A stretch of 46,957 nucleotides of DNA from contig JAVVWP010000013.1 in assembly GCA_036652055.1 (NCBI GenBank), positions 1-46,957 of the forward strand, read 5' to 3'. The notes below the pieces were generated by a model that searched no databases, was not told the origin of the DNA, and worked only from the letters and a program-made list of their open reading frames with translations. Below are positions 15,294-23,230 of this stretch, in pieces. The DNA is from Fimenecus sp036652055. Its GTDB lineage: Bacteria > Bacillota > Clostridia > Oscillospirales > Acutalibacteraceae. The translations under genes and the position numbers were made by a program. The stretch's first letter is position 1, and each line of letters starts with the position of its first letter.

Positions 15294-16649
15294 ATGGAAA
15301 AAATTATAATAAACGGTTCACGGCGATTAAATGGCGAAATTGAGGTACATGGCTCAAAAAACAGTGCCTTGCCAATTTTAGCTGCAACAGTTTTGGCGAA
15401 TGGTAAATCGGTAATACATAATTGCCCAAGGCTTTCTGATGTTGATGCAGCAATAAAAATATTAGAGCATTTAGGTTGCAAGGTTGAGGTGTCGGGGCAT
15501 ACCGTAATGGTAGATTCACAGAATGTCAATTCATTTGAAATTCCCGATGATTTAATGCGTGAAATGCGTTCGTCGATAGTATTTTTAGGTGCAATTTTAG
15601 GGCGAATGAACAGAGCGGTCCTTTCAACTCCTGGTGGCTGTGAAATAGGGCTTAGACCTATTGATTTACATCTTGCCGCTATGAAACAATTCGGTGCAGA
15701 TATAAATGAAGAATATGGCAAATTAGATTGTACTGCCGAAAATGGACTTGATGGGGCAAAAATAACCCTCTCTTTTCCAAGCGTAGGAGCAACAGAAAAC
15801 ATAATGCTTGCAGCGGCAACGGCAAGAGGAACAACAACATTAACAAATGCAGCAAGAGAACCTGAAATTAGCGATTTAGCGGATTTTTTAAATGGCTGTG
15901 GAGCAAAAATTCACGGAGCAGGCGATAGCACGATTGTCATTGAGGGCGTAAAAAAGCTTTCGGGAGCAACTCACACGGTGATTGCTGATAGAATTGAAGC
16001 GTCTACATATATGATTGCAGCTGCAATGACAGGCGGAAAGATTTGTATAAAAGAAATTATACCTGCCCATATCGGGGCGCTTGTTCCAATGCTTAAAGAG
16101 GCAGGCTGTGACATTACAATTAGTGGCAGATGGCTTTGCATAAGCTCACCTCCAAGACCTAAAAGGATTAAAACGGTTAGAACAATGCCTTATCCAGGCT
16201 TTCCAACAGATGTTCAAGCACCATTAATGGCAATGCTGACTATCGCAGACGGAACAAGCGTTGTAATCGAAAACATATTTGAAAGCCGATACAAAGCAGC
16301 AAGCGAGCTACTCAGACTGGGTGCTAAAATCAGTGTTGAAGGGCGAATGGCAGTGATAGAGGGCGTTCCTCGCCTTATGGGTGCATCTGTTGTAGCACCA
16401 GACCTTAGAGGGGGAATTGCACTTGTTCTTGCAGGGCTTTGTGCAAGAGGCGAAACAATTGTTACAAACATTGAACATATAGATAGAGGCTATGAGGCAC
16501 CCGAAATATTATTGCAATCAATCGGTGCAGATATAAAAAGGACGAAAGAAAATGACAGAGAAACAAAAGAGCAAGTCGCCGCCAAAAAAGAACTCACAAA
16601 GAGCATCTTCGCCCCCTCCTCGCAGCAGCAGGGAAAGGCAGAGTTCTAA
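15294..16649 (+). CDS. murA: UDP-N-acetylglucosamine 1-carboxyvinyltransferase MurA, with C-terminal overlap extension
   Basis: First committed step of peptidoglycan synthesis: PEP transfer to UDP-GlcNAc, the fosfomycin target. Catalytic C116 lies in PGGCEIGLRPIDLH; GSKNSALPIL (20-29) supplies the Lys-Asn pair; R397 equivalent lies in the C-terminal EHIDRGYE. A GTG at 15285 is open, but aggggt lies 8 nt before ATG 15294, which is preferred (451 aa). MurA normally ends near residue 418. Here about 33 further polar residues are read inside the first 98 nt of ftsQ in another frame. The extension is probably non-catalytic and may reflect loss of the ancestral stop. Confidence 0.94.
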   Translation: MEKIIINGSRRLNGEIEVHGSKNSALPILAATVLANGKSVIHNCPRLSDVDAAIKILEHLGCKVEVSGHTVMVDSQNVNSFEIPDDLMREMRSSIVFLGAILGRMNRAVLSTPGGCEIGLRPIDLHLAAMKQFGADINEEYGKLDCTAENGLDGAKITLSFPSVGATENIMLAAATARGTTTLTNAAREPEISDLADFLNGCGAKIHGAGDSTIVIEGVKKLSGATHTVIADRIEASTYMIAAAMTGGKICIKEIIPAHIGALVPMLKEAGCDITISGRWLCISSPPRPKRIKTVRTMPYPGFPTDVQAPLMAMLTIADGTSVVIENIFESRYKAASELLRLGAKISVEGRMAVIEGVPRLMGASVVAPDLRGGIALVLAGLCARGETIVTNIEHIDRGYEAPEILLQSIGADIKRTKENDRETKEQVAAKKELTKSIFAPSSQQQGKAEF

Positions 16650-17445
16650 AGAGCAGTTATCACGAGATGAAACAAGGCGTGCTGAAGTCTTAAAACGCAG
16701 AAAAAGAAGAAAAAGGAACAAGTTTATTGCTTATATAATGATAGTCATTGTGCTGTTGATTGTAGCTATAACCTTGTCGTTAACTGTGTTTTTTGGAACA
16801 AAAGCAATTACCGTAACAGGCGATGAAATATATAACTATGAGCAGATAACAACAGCCTCCACAATTAATATAGGCGACAATTTATTTTTAACCAAAAAGA
16901 AAGCGGTTGCGAGTGCTATTGAAACTGCCTTGCCTTATGTTGAAAAGGTAGAATTAAAATGTCATCTGTCAGGAACAATGGAAATAAAAATTACAGCTGC
17001 GAAGGTAGCACTTGCTATTTTCAATGGCGAAACATACACATTGCTAAACTCTAATTGTAAGGTGCTTGAAAACAATTCTATGGTGATAAACGATGATGTT
17101 ATACTTTTAAATACAGGCGAAATAACCTCGGCGAATTTAGGCGAACAAATAGTTTTTTCAAACGAAGCAGATAAGGATATAATAGCCAAGTTTATGGCAG
17201 CACTTAGTGAATATGAATTTACAGGAGTAACTGCTATTGATATATCAAAGCCATTAAATGTGAGTATGACATATAAGGGTACAGCAATTTTAGAGCTTGG
17301 AGTAGTAGAAAGCGTTCCGCAGAAGATGCCTTTTATCAAAAAGACAATGGAAAACCTTTTCAAAGAAAGACCGAGCTTTGAGGGAACAGTGAACTTCACC
17401 ATTGATAAAAAAGCATATGTTAGGGACAAACGGGAGGAAAAATAA
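16552..17445 (+). CDS. ftsQ: FtsQ/DivIB-type division protein with POTRA domain
   Basis: Bitopic divisome scaffold that partners FtsL/DivIC. The first 57 residues are very basic and polar (many Lys, Arg, Ser, Pro) and cytoplasmic. One membrane helix spans about 58-81. A POTRA domain (about 83-155; KAITVTGDEIYNYEQI, then TINIGDNLF) and the FtsQ beta domain follow. The 297-aa length and the position just before ftsZ support the call. Its start lies 98 nt inside murA, so it is likely coupled to murA translation; an aaagga element sits about 10 nt upstream of ATG. ftsA, often next, is missing. Confidence 0.88.
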   Translation: MTEKQKSKSPPKKNSQRASSPPPRSSRERQSSKEQLSRDETRRAEVLKRRKRRKRNKFIAYIMIVIVLLIVAITLSLTVFFGTKAITVTGDEIYNYEQITTASTINIGDNLFLTKKKAVASAIETALPYVEKVELKCHLSGTMEIKITAAKVALAIFNGETYTLLNSNCKVLENNSMVINDDVILLNTGEITSANLGEQIVFSNEADKDIIAKFMAALSEYEFTGVTAIDISKPLNVSMTYKGTAILELGVVESVPQKMPFIKKTMENLFKERPSFEGTVNFTIDKKAYVRDKREEK

Positions 17446-17495
17446 AAATAAAACAGAAAATTAGCATAAATATACAAAACTCAGATAAAAAACTG

Positions 17496-17524
17496 TTGAA
17501 ATGGTAAAAGTATTATGATACAAT
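17496..17524 (+). promoter_or_regulatory. ftsZ promoter
   Basis: TTGAAA (17496-17501), 17 bp, TACAAT (17519-17524) with TGa extension, 75 bp before the ftsZ start. ftsZ can thus be expressed apart from the rest of the dcw cluster. Confidence 0.65.
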
Positions 17525-17599
17525 ATCTTAAATGGGTTTAGTGTACTCAAAATTAGTGTGAATTAAAACAATTTTTATATTATGTAGGAGGATGTTAAA

Positions 17600-18694
17600 A
17601 TGGCATTCGAGATGGATAACGAATTCAAAGATGTAACAAATATTAAAGTAATCGGTGTTGGCGGTGGCGGCGGAAATGCTGTTAATCGTATGGTTCAAGC
17701 TGGGCTTGCAGGAGTTGAGCTTATAGCTATTAATACAGACAAACAAGTTTTGACATTTTCAAAGGCAGGTCAAAAAATTCAAATTGGCGAAAAAGTTACC
17801 GCAGGTCGTGGCGCAGGTGCAAAGCCTGAAATAGGTCAAAAGTCAGCAGAAGAGAGTAGAGATGCAATAATCGAAACTCTTAACGATACACAAATGGTAT
17901 TTATCACAGCCGGTATGGGCGGTGGAACAGGTACAGGTGCTGCTCCTGTAATTGCTGAGATTGCTAAAGAAAAAGGCGTTCTCACAATCGGTATTGTTAC
18001 AAAACCTTTTGCTTTTGAAGGCAAAAGAAGAATGCAACAAGCCGAAGCAGGAATTGCAGAGCTTGCAACTCATGTTGACAGCCTTGTTGTTATTCCTAAT
18101 GAAAGATTAAAAGAAGTTAGTGACCAAAAGCTCACACTTCTAAATGCGTTTGAAATTGCTGATGATGTTCTTCGTCAAGGCGTAAAGAGCATTTCAGAGC
18201 TTATAATCAAGCCATCACTTATCAACCTTGATTTTGCTGATGTTACCGCAGTTATGAAAGACGCAGGTCATGCTCATATGGGCGTTGGTTCAGCAACTGG
18301 TAAAGATAAGGCAGAGCAGGCAGCTCAAAAGGCTATTTCAAGCCCACTTCTTGAGTCTACAATTAATGGTGCTAAGGGTGTTATTATCAGCATTACTGCA
18401 TCTACTGACATAGGTCTTGATGATATTGATACAGCTGCTGGAATAGTTCGTGCCGCTGCTGATGATGATGCAAACATAATCTTTGGTGTTGATTTAAATC
18501 CAGACCTTGATGATGAAATGATTATCACAGTAATAGCAACTGGATTTGGTACAGATGAAAGCGGAATGCCAAAAAAACCTGATTTCGCATCTTTCCCAAT
18601 TTTCGGTGAGGGTAAAATGGAAGATGTTAGCAGTAAAACAAATGGCGAAGATAATGATGCTGACTTCTTTGATATTTTCAAAAGCCATAAATAA
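17600..18694 (+). CDS. ftsZ: Cell division GTPase FtsZ
   Basis: Tubulin-like GTPase that forms the Z-ring. GGGGGNAVNRM (21-31) and the tubulin signature GMGGGTGTGAAP (105-116) bind GTP. The T7-loop region NLDFADV lies near 212-218. The core is about 315 aa, followed by a short acidic linker and an unusual C-terminal peptide ending DADFFDIFKSHK in place of the usual DIPxFLR-type tail; this is the site that binds FtsA, SepF and others. The strong gtaggagg site lies before ATG 17600. No ftsA gene is nearby, so membrane tethering may rely on SepF or another anchor. Confidence 0.97.
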   Translation: MAFEMDNEFKDVTNIKVIGVGGGGGNAVNRMVQAGLAGVELIAINTDKQVLTFSKAGQKIQIGEKVTAGRGAGAKPEIGQKSAEESRDAIIETLNDTQMVFITAGMGGGTGTGAAPVIAEIAKEKGVLTIGIVTKPFAFEGKRRMQQAEAGIAELATHVDSLVVIPNERLKEVSDQKLTLLNAFEIADDVLRQGVKSISELIIKPSLINLDFADVTAVMKDAGHAHMGVGSATGKDKAEQAAQKAISSPLLESTINGAKGVIISITASTDIGLDDIDTAAGIVRAAADDDANIIFGVDLNPDLDDEMIITVIATGFGTDESGMPKKPDFASFPIFGEGKMEDVSSKTNGEDNDADFFDIFKSHK

Positions 18695-18718
18695 TTTAAT
18701 CATAAAATAAAAATGAAC

Positions 18719-18755
18719 CGCCTTGCTGACAAATTAAGTCGGTAAGGCGTTTTTT
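18719..18755 (+). terminator. Terminator of ftsZ / dcw cluster
   Basis: CGCCTTgCtGAC pairs with GTCgGtAAGGCG (18738-18749), followed by six T (18750-18755). Confidence 0.85.
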
Positions 18756-18805
18756 AGGCTTTAGTGGGCATTGGTGCTACTAAAATAAAAGGGAGATGAA
18801 AAAAT

Positions 18806-19780
18806 ATGCAAGCAGGATTAATGGGCGGAATTTTATGGGCGCTCGACACAGTCATTCTCGGAATAGCACTTTCAAAAGCACCATTTCTATCAACAGAAAA
18901 AGCGATTTTATTAGCACCGTTCATTAGTACATTTTTGCATGACAGTATTTCATCTCTTTTTATGCTACTCTATATGGGTGCAAAAAAACAATTTTCAAAT
19001 ATTATTAAAGCGTTAAAGACAAAAAGCGGAAAGCTTATAATGCTTGGCGCAATACTCGGCGGTCCTATCGGAATGACGGGGTATGTTTCGGCAATCAAAT
19101 ATATCGGCCCGTCATATACAGCGGCAATATCTGCGATATATCCTGCAATAGGTGCATTTTTAGCTTTTGCTTTTTTAAAAGAAAAGATGGAATGGTATCA
19201 AATTTGTGGGCTTTTAGTTAGCATATCTGGAGTTATGCTATTAGGGTATTCAAAAACATCAGAAGTTCCTGCTAATTTCACTCTTGGCATTTTTTGTGCT
19301 TTGATTTGCGTATTAGGTTGGGGGCTTGAAGCTGTTATTTGTGCATATGCTATGAAAAAATCCGACATAAATAACGAACAGGCACTTCAAATAAGGCAAG
19401 TTACCTCAGCAATTGTTTATGGTGCAATAATCATTCCGCTTTTAAAGGGCTTGAGCGTTACAGTTAGCGTTATAAGCGATAAAACAATGCTGATAATAAT
19501 GGCGGCAGGATTATGCGGAACGCTATCATATCTTTGTTACTATAAAGCTATTAATAAAATCGGCGCTTCAAAAGCAATGGCACTCAACATTACATATAGT
19601 GCGTGGTCAATTTTATTCAGCTTAATTTTCTTAGGAACGCTTCCTAATGTAAAGGGTATTTCTTGTGGAATTTTAATCATTACAGGTTCTCTTTTAAGTG
19701 CATATAAAATAAAAGAAAAGATTACAATAAATATTCCATTAGAAGAATTATCATTAGAAGATGTGCCTTTTGAAGATTAA
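18806..19780 (+). CDS. DMT superfamily (EamA) transporter
   Basis: Ten-helix inner-membrane transporter made of two EamA repeats. The first repeat (about 1-145) contains GGPIGMTGYVSAIKYIGPSYTAAISAIYP, cut here as GPIGMTGYVSAIKYIGPSY. The second (about 160-310) contains LCGTLSYLCYYKAINKIGAS, the usual paired signature before helices 4 and 9. Length 324 aa. The aagggag site precedes ATG. Substrate (amino acid, sugar or metabolite) cannot be told. The gene stands alone between the ftsZ terminator and the L21 operon promoter. Confidence 0.85.
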   Translation: MQAGLMGGILWALDTVILGIALSKAPFLSTEKAILLAPFISTFLHDSISSLFMLLYMGAKKQFSNIIKALKTKSGKLIMLGAILGGPIGMTGYVSAIKYIGPSYTAAISAIYPAIGAFLAFAFLKEKMEWYQICGLLVSISGVMLLGYSKTSEVPANFTLGIFCALICVLGWGLEAVICAYAMKKSDINNEQALQIRQVTSAIVYGAIIIPLLKGLSVTVSVISDKTMLIIMAAGLCGTLSYLCYYKAINKIGASKAMALNITYSAWSILFSLIFLGTLPNVKGISCGILIITGSLLSAYKIKEKITINIPLEELSLEDVPFED

Positions 19781-19823
19781 AACAAATATAAACATCGAAA
19801 AAAATGTTTTTTTAATATATCTA

Positions 19824-19852
19824 TTGACTTTGACCGTTCGTTCTGATAAAAT
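19824..19852 (+). promoter_or_regulatory. Promoter of the L21-L27 operon
   Basis: TTGACT (19824-19829), 17 bp, TAAAAT (19847-19852) with TGa extension. Confidence 0.75.
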
Positions 19853-19862
19853 ACTTTTGCCG

Positions 19863-19930
19863 CATATTAGGGGGTAGTGTGTCTTTTCACACTATTTAAG
19901 TGATTTATCCGCCCTCGGTAGCGAGTCTAT
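19863..19930 (+). ncRNA. Candidate L21 leader: cis-regulatory structured RNA upstream of rplU
   Basis: The 5' leader folds into an inner hairpin TAGTGTG-tctttt-CACACTA (19875-19894), closed by an outer helix AGGGGG / CCgCCCT (19869-19874 with 19909-19915), and then a GC-rich segment. L21 leaders are known upstream of rplU-prp-rpmA in Bacillota and are thought to mediate ribosomal protein autoregulation. Assignment is by position and hand folding; no covariance search was possible. Confidence 0.55.
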
Positions 19931-19949
19931 AATTAAGGTAGGTAAAAAA

Positions 19950-20261
19950 ATGTACGCAGTAATCGTAACAGGCGGAAAGCAGTACAAGGTTGAAGCCGGC
20001 GATGTTATTTACATCGAAAAGCTTTTAGTCGAAGATGATGCAGAAGTTACATTTGACAAGGTTGTTCTTGTCGGTGCAGACGATGGCATTAAAGTTGGTT
20101 CTCCTTATGTTGAGGGTGCAACAGTTACAGCTAAAGCTATTAAAACAGGTAAGGGAAAGAAGATTGTTGTCTTCACTTACAAATCAAAGAAAAATGAAAA
20201 GCGTAAAATGGGTCATCGTCAACCATATACAAAGGTTGAGATTTCTGCAATCAACGCTTAA
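19950..20261 (+). CDS. rplU: 50S ribosomal protein L21
   Basis: Binds 23S rRNA in the large subunit. The start MYAVIVTGGKQYKVEAGD, internal GSPYVEGATVTAKA and the C-terminal KRKMGHRQPYTKVEI are textbook L21; 103 aa is the usual size. First gene of rplU-prp-rpmA, with aaggtaggt upstream of ATG. Confidence 0.98.
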   Translation: MYAVIVTGGKQYKVEAGDVIYIEKLLVEDDAEVTFDKVVLVGADDGIKVGSPYVEGATVTAKAIKTGKGKKIVVFTYKSKKNEKRKMGHRQPYTKVEISAINA

Positions 20262-20266
20262 ATCCT

Positions 20267-20584
20267 ATGATAACTGCTAAATTCCTTTTCACAAAAGACG
20301 ATTTAATTAAAGGCTTTTCAATAAAAGGCCATTCGGGATTTGCAAAAAGCGGAAACGACATTGTTTGTGCCTCCGTTTCGTCAGCGGTCTATATGGCGGC
20401 TAACACAATCACCGAAATTATAAATCTAAAACCTCAAATATCTAATTCTGATGCTCTTTTAGAGTTAACGCTGAAAGATGGCGAGGCAGAAAAGGCAAAA
20501 GATATTCTTGATGGGCTATATTTGCACATCAGCGAAATGTCAAAGCAATATCCCAATAATATCAAAATTGAAAGAGGTGCTTAA
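20267..20584 (+). CDS. prp: Ribosomal-processing cysteine protease Prp
   Basis: Removes the N-terminal leader of ribosomal protein L27 in Bacillota. The catalytic pair is visible as H22 in KGHSGFA and C34 in NDIVCASVSSA, in the same positions as the family. Length 105 aa. It lies 5 nt after rplU and 3 nt before rpmA, whose product carries the matching cleavage site. Confidence 0.93.
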   Translation: MITAKFLFTKDDLIKGFSIKGHSGFAKSGNDIVCASVSSAVYMAANTITEIINLKPQISNSDALLELTLKDGEAEKAKDILDGLYLHISEMSKQYPNNIKIERGA

Positions 20585-20587
20585 ATA

Positions 20588-20872
20588 ATGCTTAAAATAA
20601 ACATTCAGTTGTTTGCTCATAAAAAGGGAATGGGTTCGACAAGAAACGGCCGTGACTCAGAGTCAAAAAGACTTGGCGTTAAGCGTGCTGACGGTCAATT
20701 CGTTCTTGCAGGCAATATTCTCGTTAAACAACGCGGAACTCATATCCATCCAGGCGAAAATGTTGGTAAAGGTTCTGACGATACTCTTTTTGCAAAGGTT
20801 GACGGTAAAGTTAGCTTTGAAAGAATGGGTAAAGACCGCAAAAAAGTTTGCGTTCGTGCAGTTGAGCAATAA
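20588..20872 (+). CDS. rpmA: 50S ribosomal protein L27 with Prp-cleavable leader
   Basis: L27 reaches the peptidyl transferase centre. The sequence begins MLKINIQLFA, then HKKGMGSTRNGRDSESKRLG. The family is cut after FA to expose the functional N-terminus, so the presence of the leader and of prp next door predicts processing. Length 94 aa. Confidence 0.98.
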   Translation: MLKINIQLFAHKKGMGSTRNGRDSESKRLGVKRADGQFVLAGNILVKQRGTHIHPGENVGKGSDDTLFAKVDGKVSFERMGKDRKKVCVRAVEQ

Positions 20873-20890
20873 TCCATAACAAAACATTTA

Positions 20891-20929
20891 AAAAGGCTAT
20901 CTAACTTTTTCGGTTAGATAGCCTTTTTT
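20891..20929 (+). terminator. Terminator of rplU-prp-rpmA
   Basis: AAAAGGCTATCTAAC, loop tttttcg, GTTAGATAGCCTTTTTT: a perfect 15-bp stem running into a T-tract. Confidence 0.95.
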
Positions 20930-20955
20930 AGGTTTTACCAAATGGATTTCCATTC

Positions 20956-21150
20956 CGCTTCCTCTGGAGTAACTCTTACGCTCCCTCTGGAGAGAGCTGG
21001 CATTCGCAAATGCCTGAGGGAGGGATTGAAATAGATACAAGTAAGGGGGCGGCGTCCTCGACGCCCCGAAAACCTCTAACGGTTTGATGTGGGCATCAAA
21101 CCCTACAACCGTTTGAATGTCATTTCGTGTAGGGGCGAGCATTGTGTCGT
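20956..21150. repeat. Dispersed palindromic repeat block, copy B
   Basis: This block has the same modules as copy A (91-265) in a different order. A tandem cttcctctggag / ctccctctggag (20957-20992) comes first. Then hairpin GGCATT-CGCA-AATGCC (20999-21014) closed by outer CTCCCTC / GAGGGAG. Then hairpin GGGGCG (21046-21051), loop GCGTCCTCGA, CGCCCC (21062-21067). Then cctacaaccgtttgaatgt and tgtaggggcgagcattgtgt. The stems differ from copy A but remain complementary, while the loops are identical. The 375-bp gap 20873-21247 otherwise holds only the terminator. Confidence 0.75.
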
Positions 21151-21247
21151 GTGCCTAAGCCAAAGCAAATGTGGCTCTTTGTCAAATGTTGGGGTGACTG
21201 ATATTACCTAAGTCGAAACGAGCAAACAGAACCCAAATCACAATTCG

Positions 21248-22228
21248 CTATTTATTTTTTATCTGCCTTATGTCATTTCCAAAAAATCTTAAAATATGAT
21301 ATGTGCCGATAATTCTCGATACAACACGGGCAGAATATCTTTTTTCAAGTTCAGAAAGTTCAGCATTAGAATTAATAATTGTAGGAAGCTTAGCTGACAT
21401 TCTGCTGTTAATAATATTATATATTTCAGCTACTGTAAAACTATTTGAAAATTCTGCACCCAAATCGTCAAGAATAAGCAAATCGCAATTCAAAAGAAGA
21501 CTTTCGGTATCGGTATCATCATCATAATTTCTTCTAAAATGTTCTGCTTCTATTTTAGAAAGAAGATTTTGTGCTGAGCCATAAATGACGCCAAACCCTT
21601 TTTTGATTGCCTCTCTCGCAATGGCGAGTGAAAGGTGAGTTTTGCCAAGCCCTGTTTCGCCAAGCATAAAAATATTACCTGAAGTAAGGTCAAAATCATC
21701 TGAATAATCTTTGCAAAATTGCAAGATTTCGCTCATTCTTTTTTGAGGGGAAACTCCATCAACAAGAGGGCTTACAGGATATAAAGAAACATCAAACTCA
21801 TCAAAAGTTGAGATTTTCAAAGGAGCAGTTGCACAAAGTGATGAATAGGCAATCGATTTTAAAATATCATCATAACAATTGCAAACTTTGCCATTAACTC
21901 TACCAGTGTCATTGCAAATTTGGCAATAATATTGTGGGCGAAGATAGTTGATTTCAAGCCCTTCTTTTGCAAGTAGCCTTGCTCGTTCTGCTTGAAGTTC
22001 AAGATTGTATTTTGAAAGGTTTTCAATCATTTCACTTGCATCTTTACCACTCGCAACAGCCTTAATTACAGTCATACCAGTGTTTGCAAGCTCCTTTTCA
22101 AGAGGCAAAAGTTCTGGGTGAATTTTTGCAAAGCTTTCTCTGTGCTTATCTGCAAGATTTTCAGCACTTTCACGCCTTGCATTCAACATATCAGTAGCCT
22201 TTTCATAGGTTTCTTTGGTATATTTCAT
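21248..22228 (-). CDS. DnaI/DnaC-like replicative helicase loader (AAA+ ATPase)
   Basis: ATPase that loads the replicative helicase onto DNA. An N-terminal helical region precedes a zinc-binding cluster CQIC...VCNC (about 102-118) as in DnaI. The AAA+ core has Walker A GETGLGKTHLS (about 192-202), Walker B LLILDDLGAEF, sensor-1-like IINSNAEL and an arginine finger candidate in RYSARVVSRI. A GTG at 22237 overlaps the dnaD stop (GTGA); ATG 22228 has aggtg at usable spacing and is preferred (326 aa). The overlap indicates tight coupling with dnaD. IstB-type transposition ATPases are related, but no transposase is near and the zinc cluster argues for DnaI. Confidence 0.87.
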   Translation of the reverse strand: MKYTKETYEKATDMLNARRESAENLADKHRESFAKIHPELLPLEKELANTGMTVIKAVASGKDASEMIENLSKYNLELQAERARLLAKEGLEINYLRPQYYCQICNDTGRVNGKVCNCYDDILKSIAYSSLCATAPLKISTFDEFDVSLYPVSPLVDGVSPQKRMSEILQFCKDYSDDFDLTSGNIFMLGETGLGKTHLSLAIAREAIKKGFGVIYGSAQNLLSKIEAEHFRRNYDDDTDTESLLLNCDLLILDDLGAEFSNSFTVAEIYNIINSRMSAKLPTIINSNAELSELEKRYSARVVSRIIGTYHILRFFGNDIRQIKNK

Positions 22229-22233
22229 AAAAT

Positions 22234-23229
22234 TCACCTGTCTTTCTTTTTAATATATTTAATAGGTTCGTTAGTTGATTTCTTTGAAGCCTCATCAATG
22301 TTGTAGGAGGATTTTTTTGCAGATGTAATTGCTTTTTGCTCTTTAAAACTCTTTTTACTAAATTCAATATCAGAAAGAGTTTTAAATCCCGAGTTTGCCC
22401 AGTTAGAAATAATTTTATCCATATAAGCAAAGCTTATTTTGCCAATTCTTTCAGAAGTTTCTTCAAAAGCAAGAGCAATAACTTCAACAGAAAATCCTAA
22501 ATCACTCCAAGCGATAAGATAATCAGCTTGTTTAGTTGTAGGTTCAGGGGTAGCAATGCCAGTTAGCGGTTTAAGCTTTTGAAATAATATATTTGCATTT
22601 GAATGCTTTTCGATATAAGCATTAGCTTTTTCGAGCGAATTAATTTCTTTTTCCGCCCAAACTTTTGAAAGCTTAGAAATATAGGCAGTTGATGCCTTTG
22701 AAATTCCAACGCAGTATTGCAAAAGAGTTAAAATTATTTCAACCTTTAAGCCATATCCGTCATATATCATAAGCAGAACTGATTGCGTGTCTTGCCCAAT
22801 GGTTTTGCCAAGAATTAATTGAGCCTCATTCATAAGCATTTTAATATCGTCTTCTTCATTAATTCTTGCTATAATTTGAGTTTGAGTTGGTTTTGAAAGC
22901 TTTATTTCAGGAAGCGACTGCACCGGCTTTTTAAGGCTGTCTTTTTCAATGTATTCAATATCGGATTTTAGCGGGCTTGCTTTTTTTGGACTTTCTAAAT
23001 CAAAAAGAATTTCTTCACCGCACCAATATTCAATAGCCTCATTTATATCGCTTTCAGCCTCACCGATTGCTTTAGACATTTCGGGAATAGAAAAATTACC
23101 GCTTTGGTTTCTTAAAATCCAAAGCAGAGTTTTTATAGCAACGGGTGATGCCAATTTTATGTATTTGTCAGTAATAATGGTCGGCATAACAAAAACCGAG
23201 CCATATAGGTGAGGGCTTAGAGAAAGCAT
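22234..23229 (-). CDS. DnaD domain replication initiation protein
   Basis: Primosomal protein acting with DnaA, DnaB and DnaI in Bacillota helicase loading. Residues about 25-95 look like a winged-helix N-terminal domain. Two DnaB_2/DnaD-C repeats follow: about 130-205 (LGKTIGQDTQSVLLMIYDG...) and about 240-300, which ends ISFAYMDKIISNWANSG, close to the YxxxI-x-x-W signature. Two tandem C-terminal repeats are typical of clostridial DnaB/DnaD hybrids. Length 331 aa. It starts 1 nt after the nth stop and overlaps the helicase loader. Confidence 0.88.
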   Translation of the reverse strand: MLSLSPHLYGSVFVMPTIITDKYIKLASPVAIKTLLWILRNQSGNFSIPEMSKAIGEAESDINEAIEYWCGEEILFDLESPKKASPLKSDIEYIEKDSLKKPVQSLPEIKLSKPTQTQIIARINEEDDIKMLMNEAQLILGKTIGQDTQSVLLMIYDGYGLKVEIILTLLQYCVGISKASTAYISKLSKVWAEKEINSLEKANAYIEKHSNANILFQKLKPLTGIATPEPTTKQADYLIAWSDLGFSVEVIALAFEETSERIGKISFAYMDKIISNWANSGFKTLSDIEFSKKSFKEQKAITSAKKSSYNIDEASKKSTNEPIKYIKKKDR

Positions 23230-23230
23230 A

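Noticed and set aside
15278..15802. A 174-codon antisense frame over murA
   Set aside because: It is a shadow of the conserved murA coding sequence, including the catalytic cysteine region.
16962..17477. A 171-codon antisense frame over ftsQ
   Set aside because: No binding site or family match; ftsQ coding with POTRA domain explains the stretch.
21248..22228. IstB-type insertion sequence ATPase
   Set aside because: No IstA partner or terminal inverted repeats; the zinc cluster and the overlap with dnaD point to a helicase loader.
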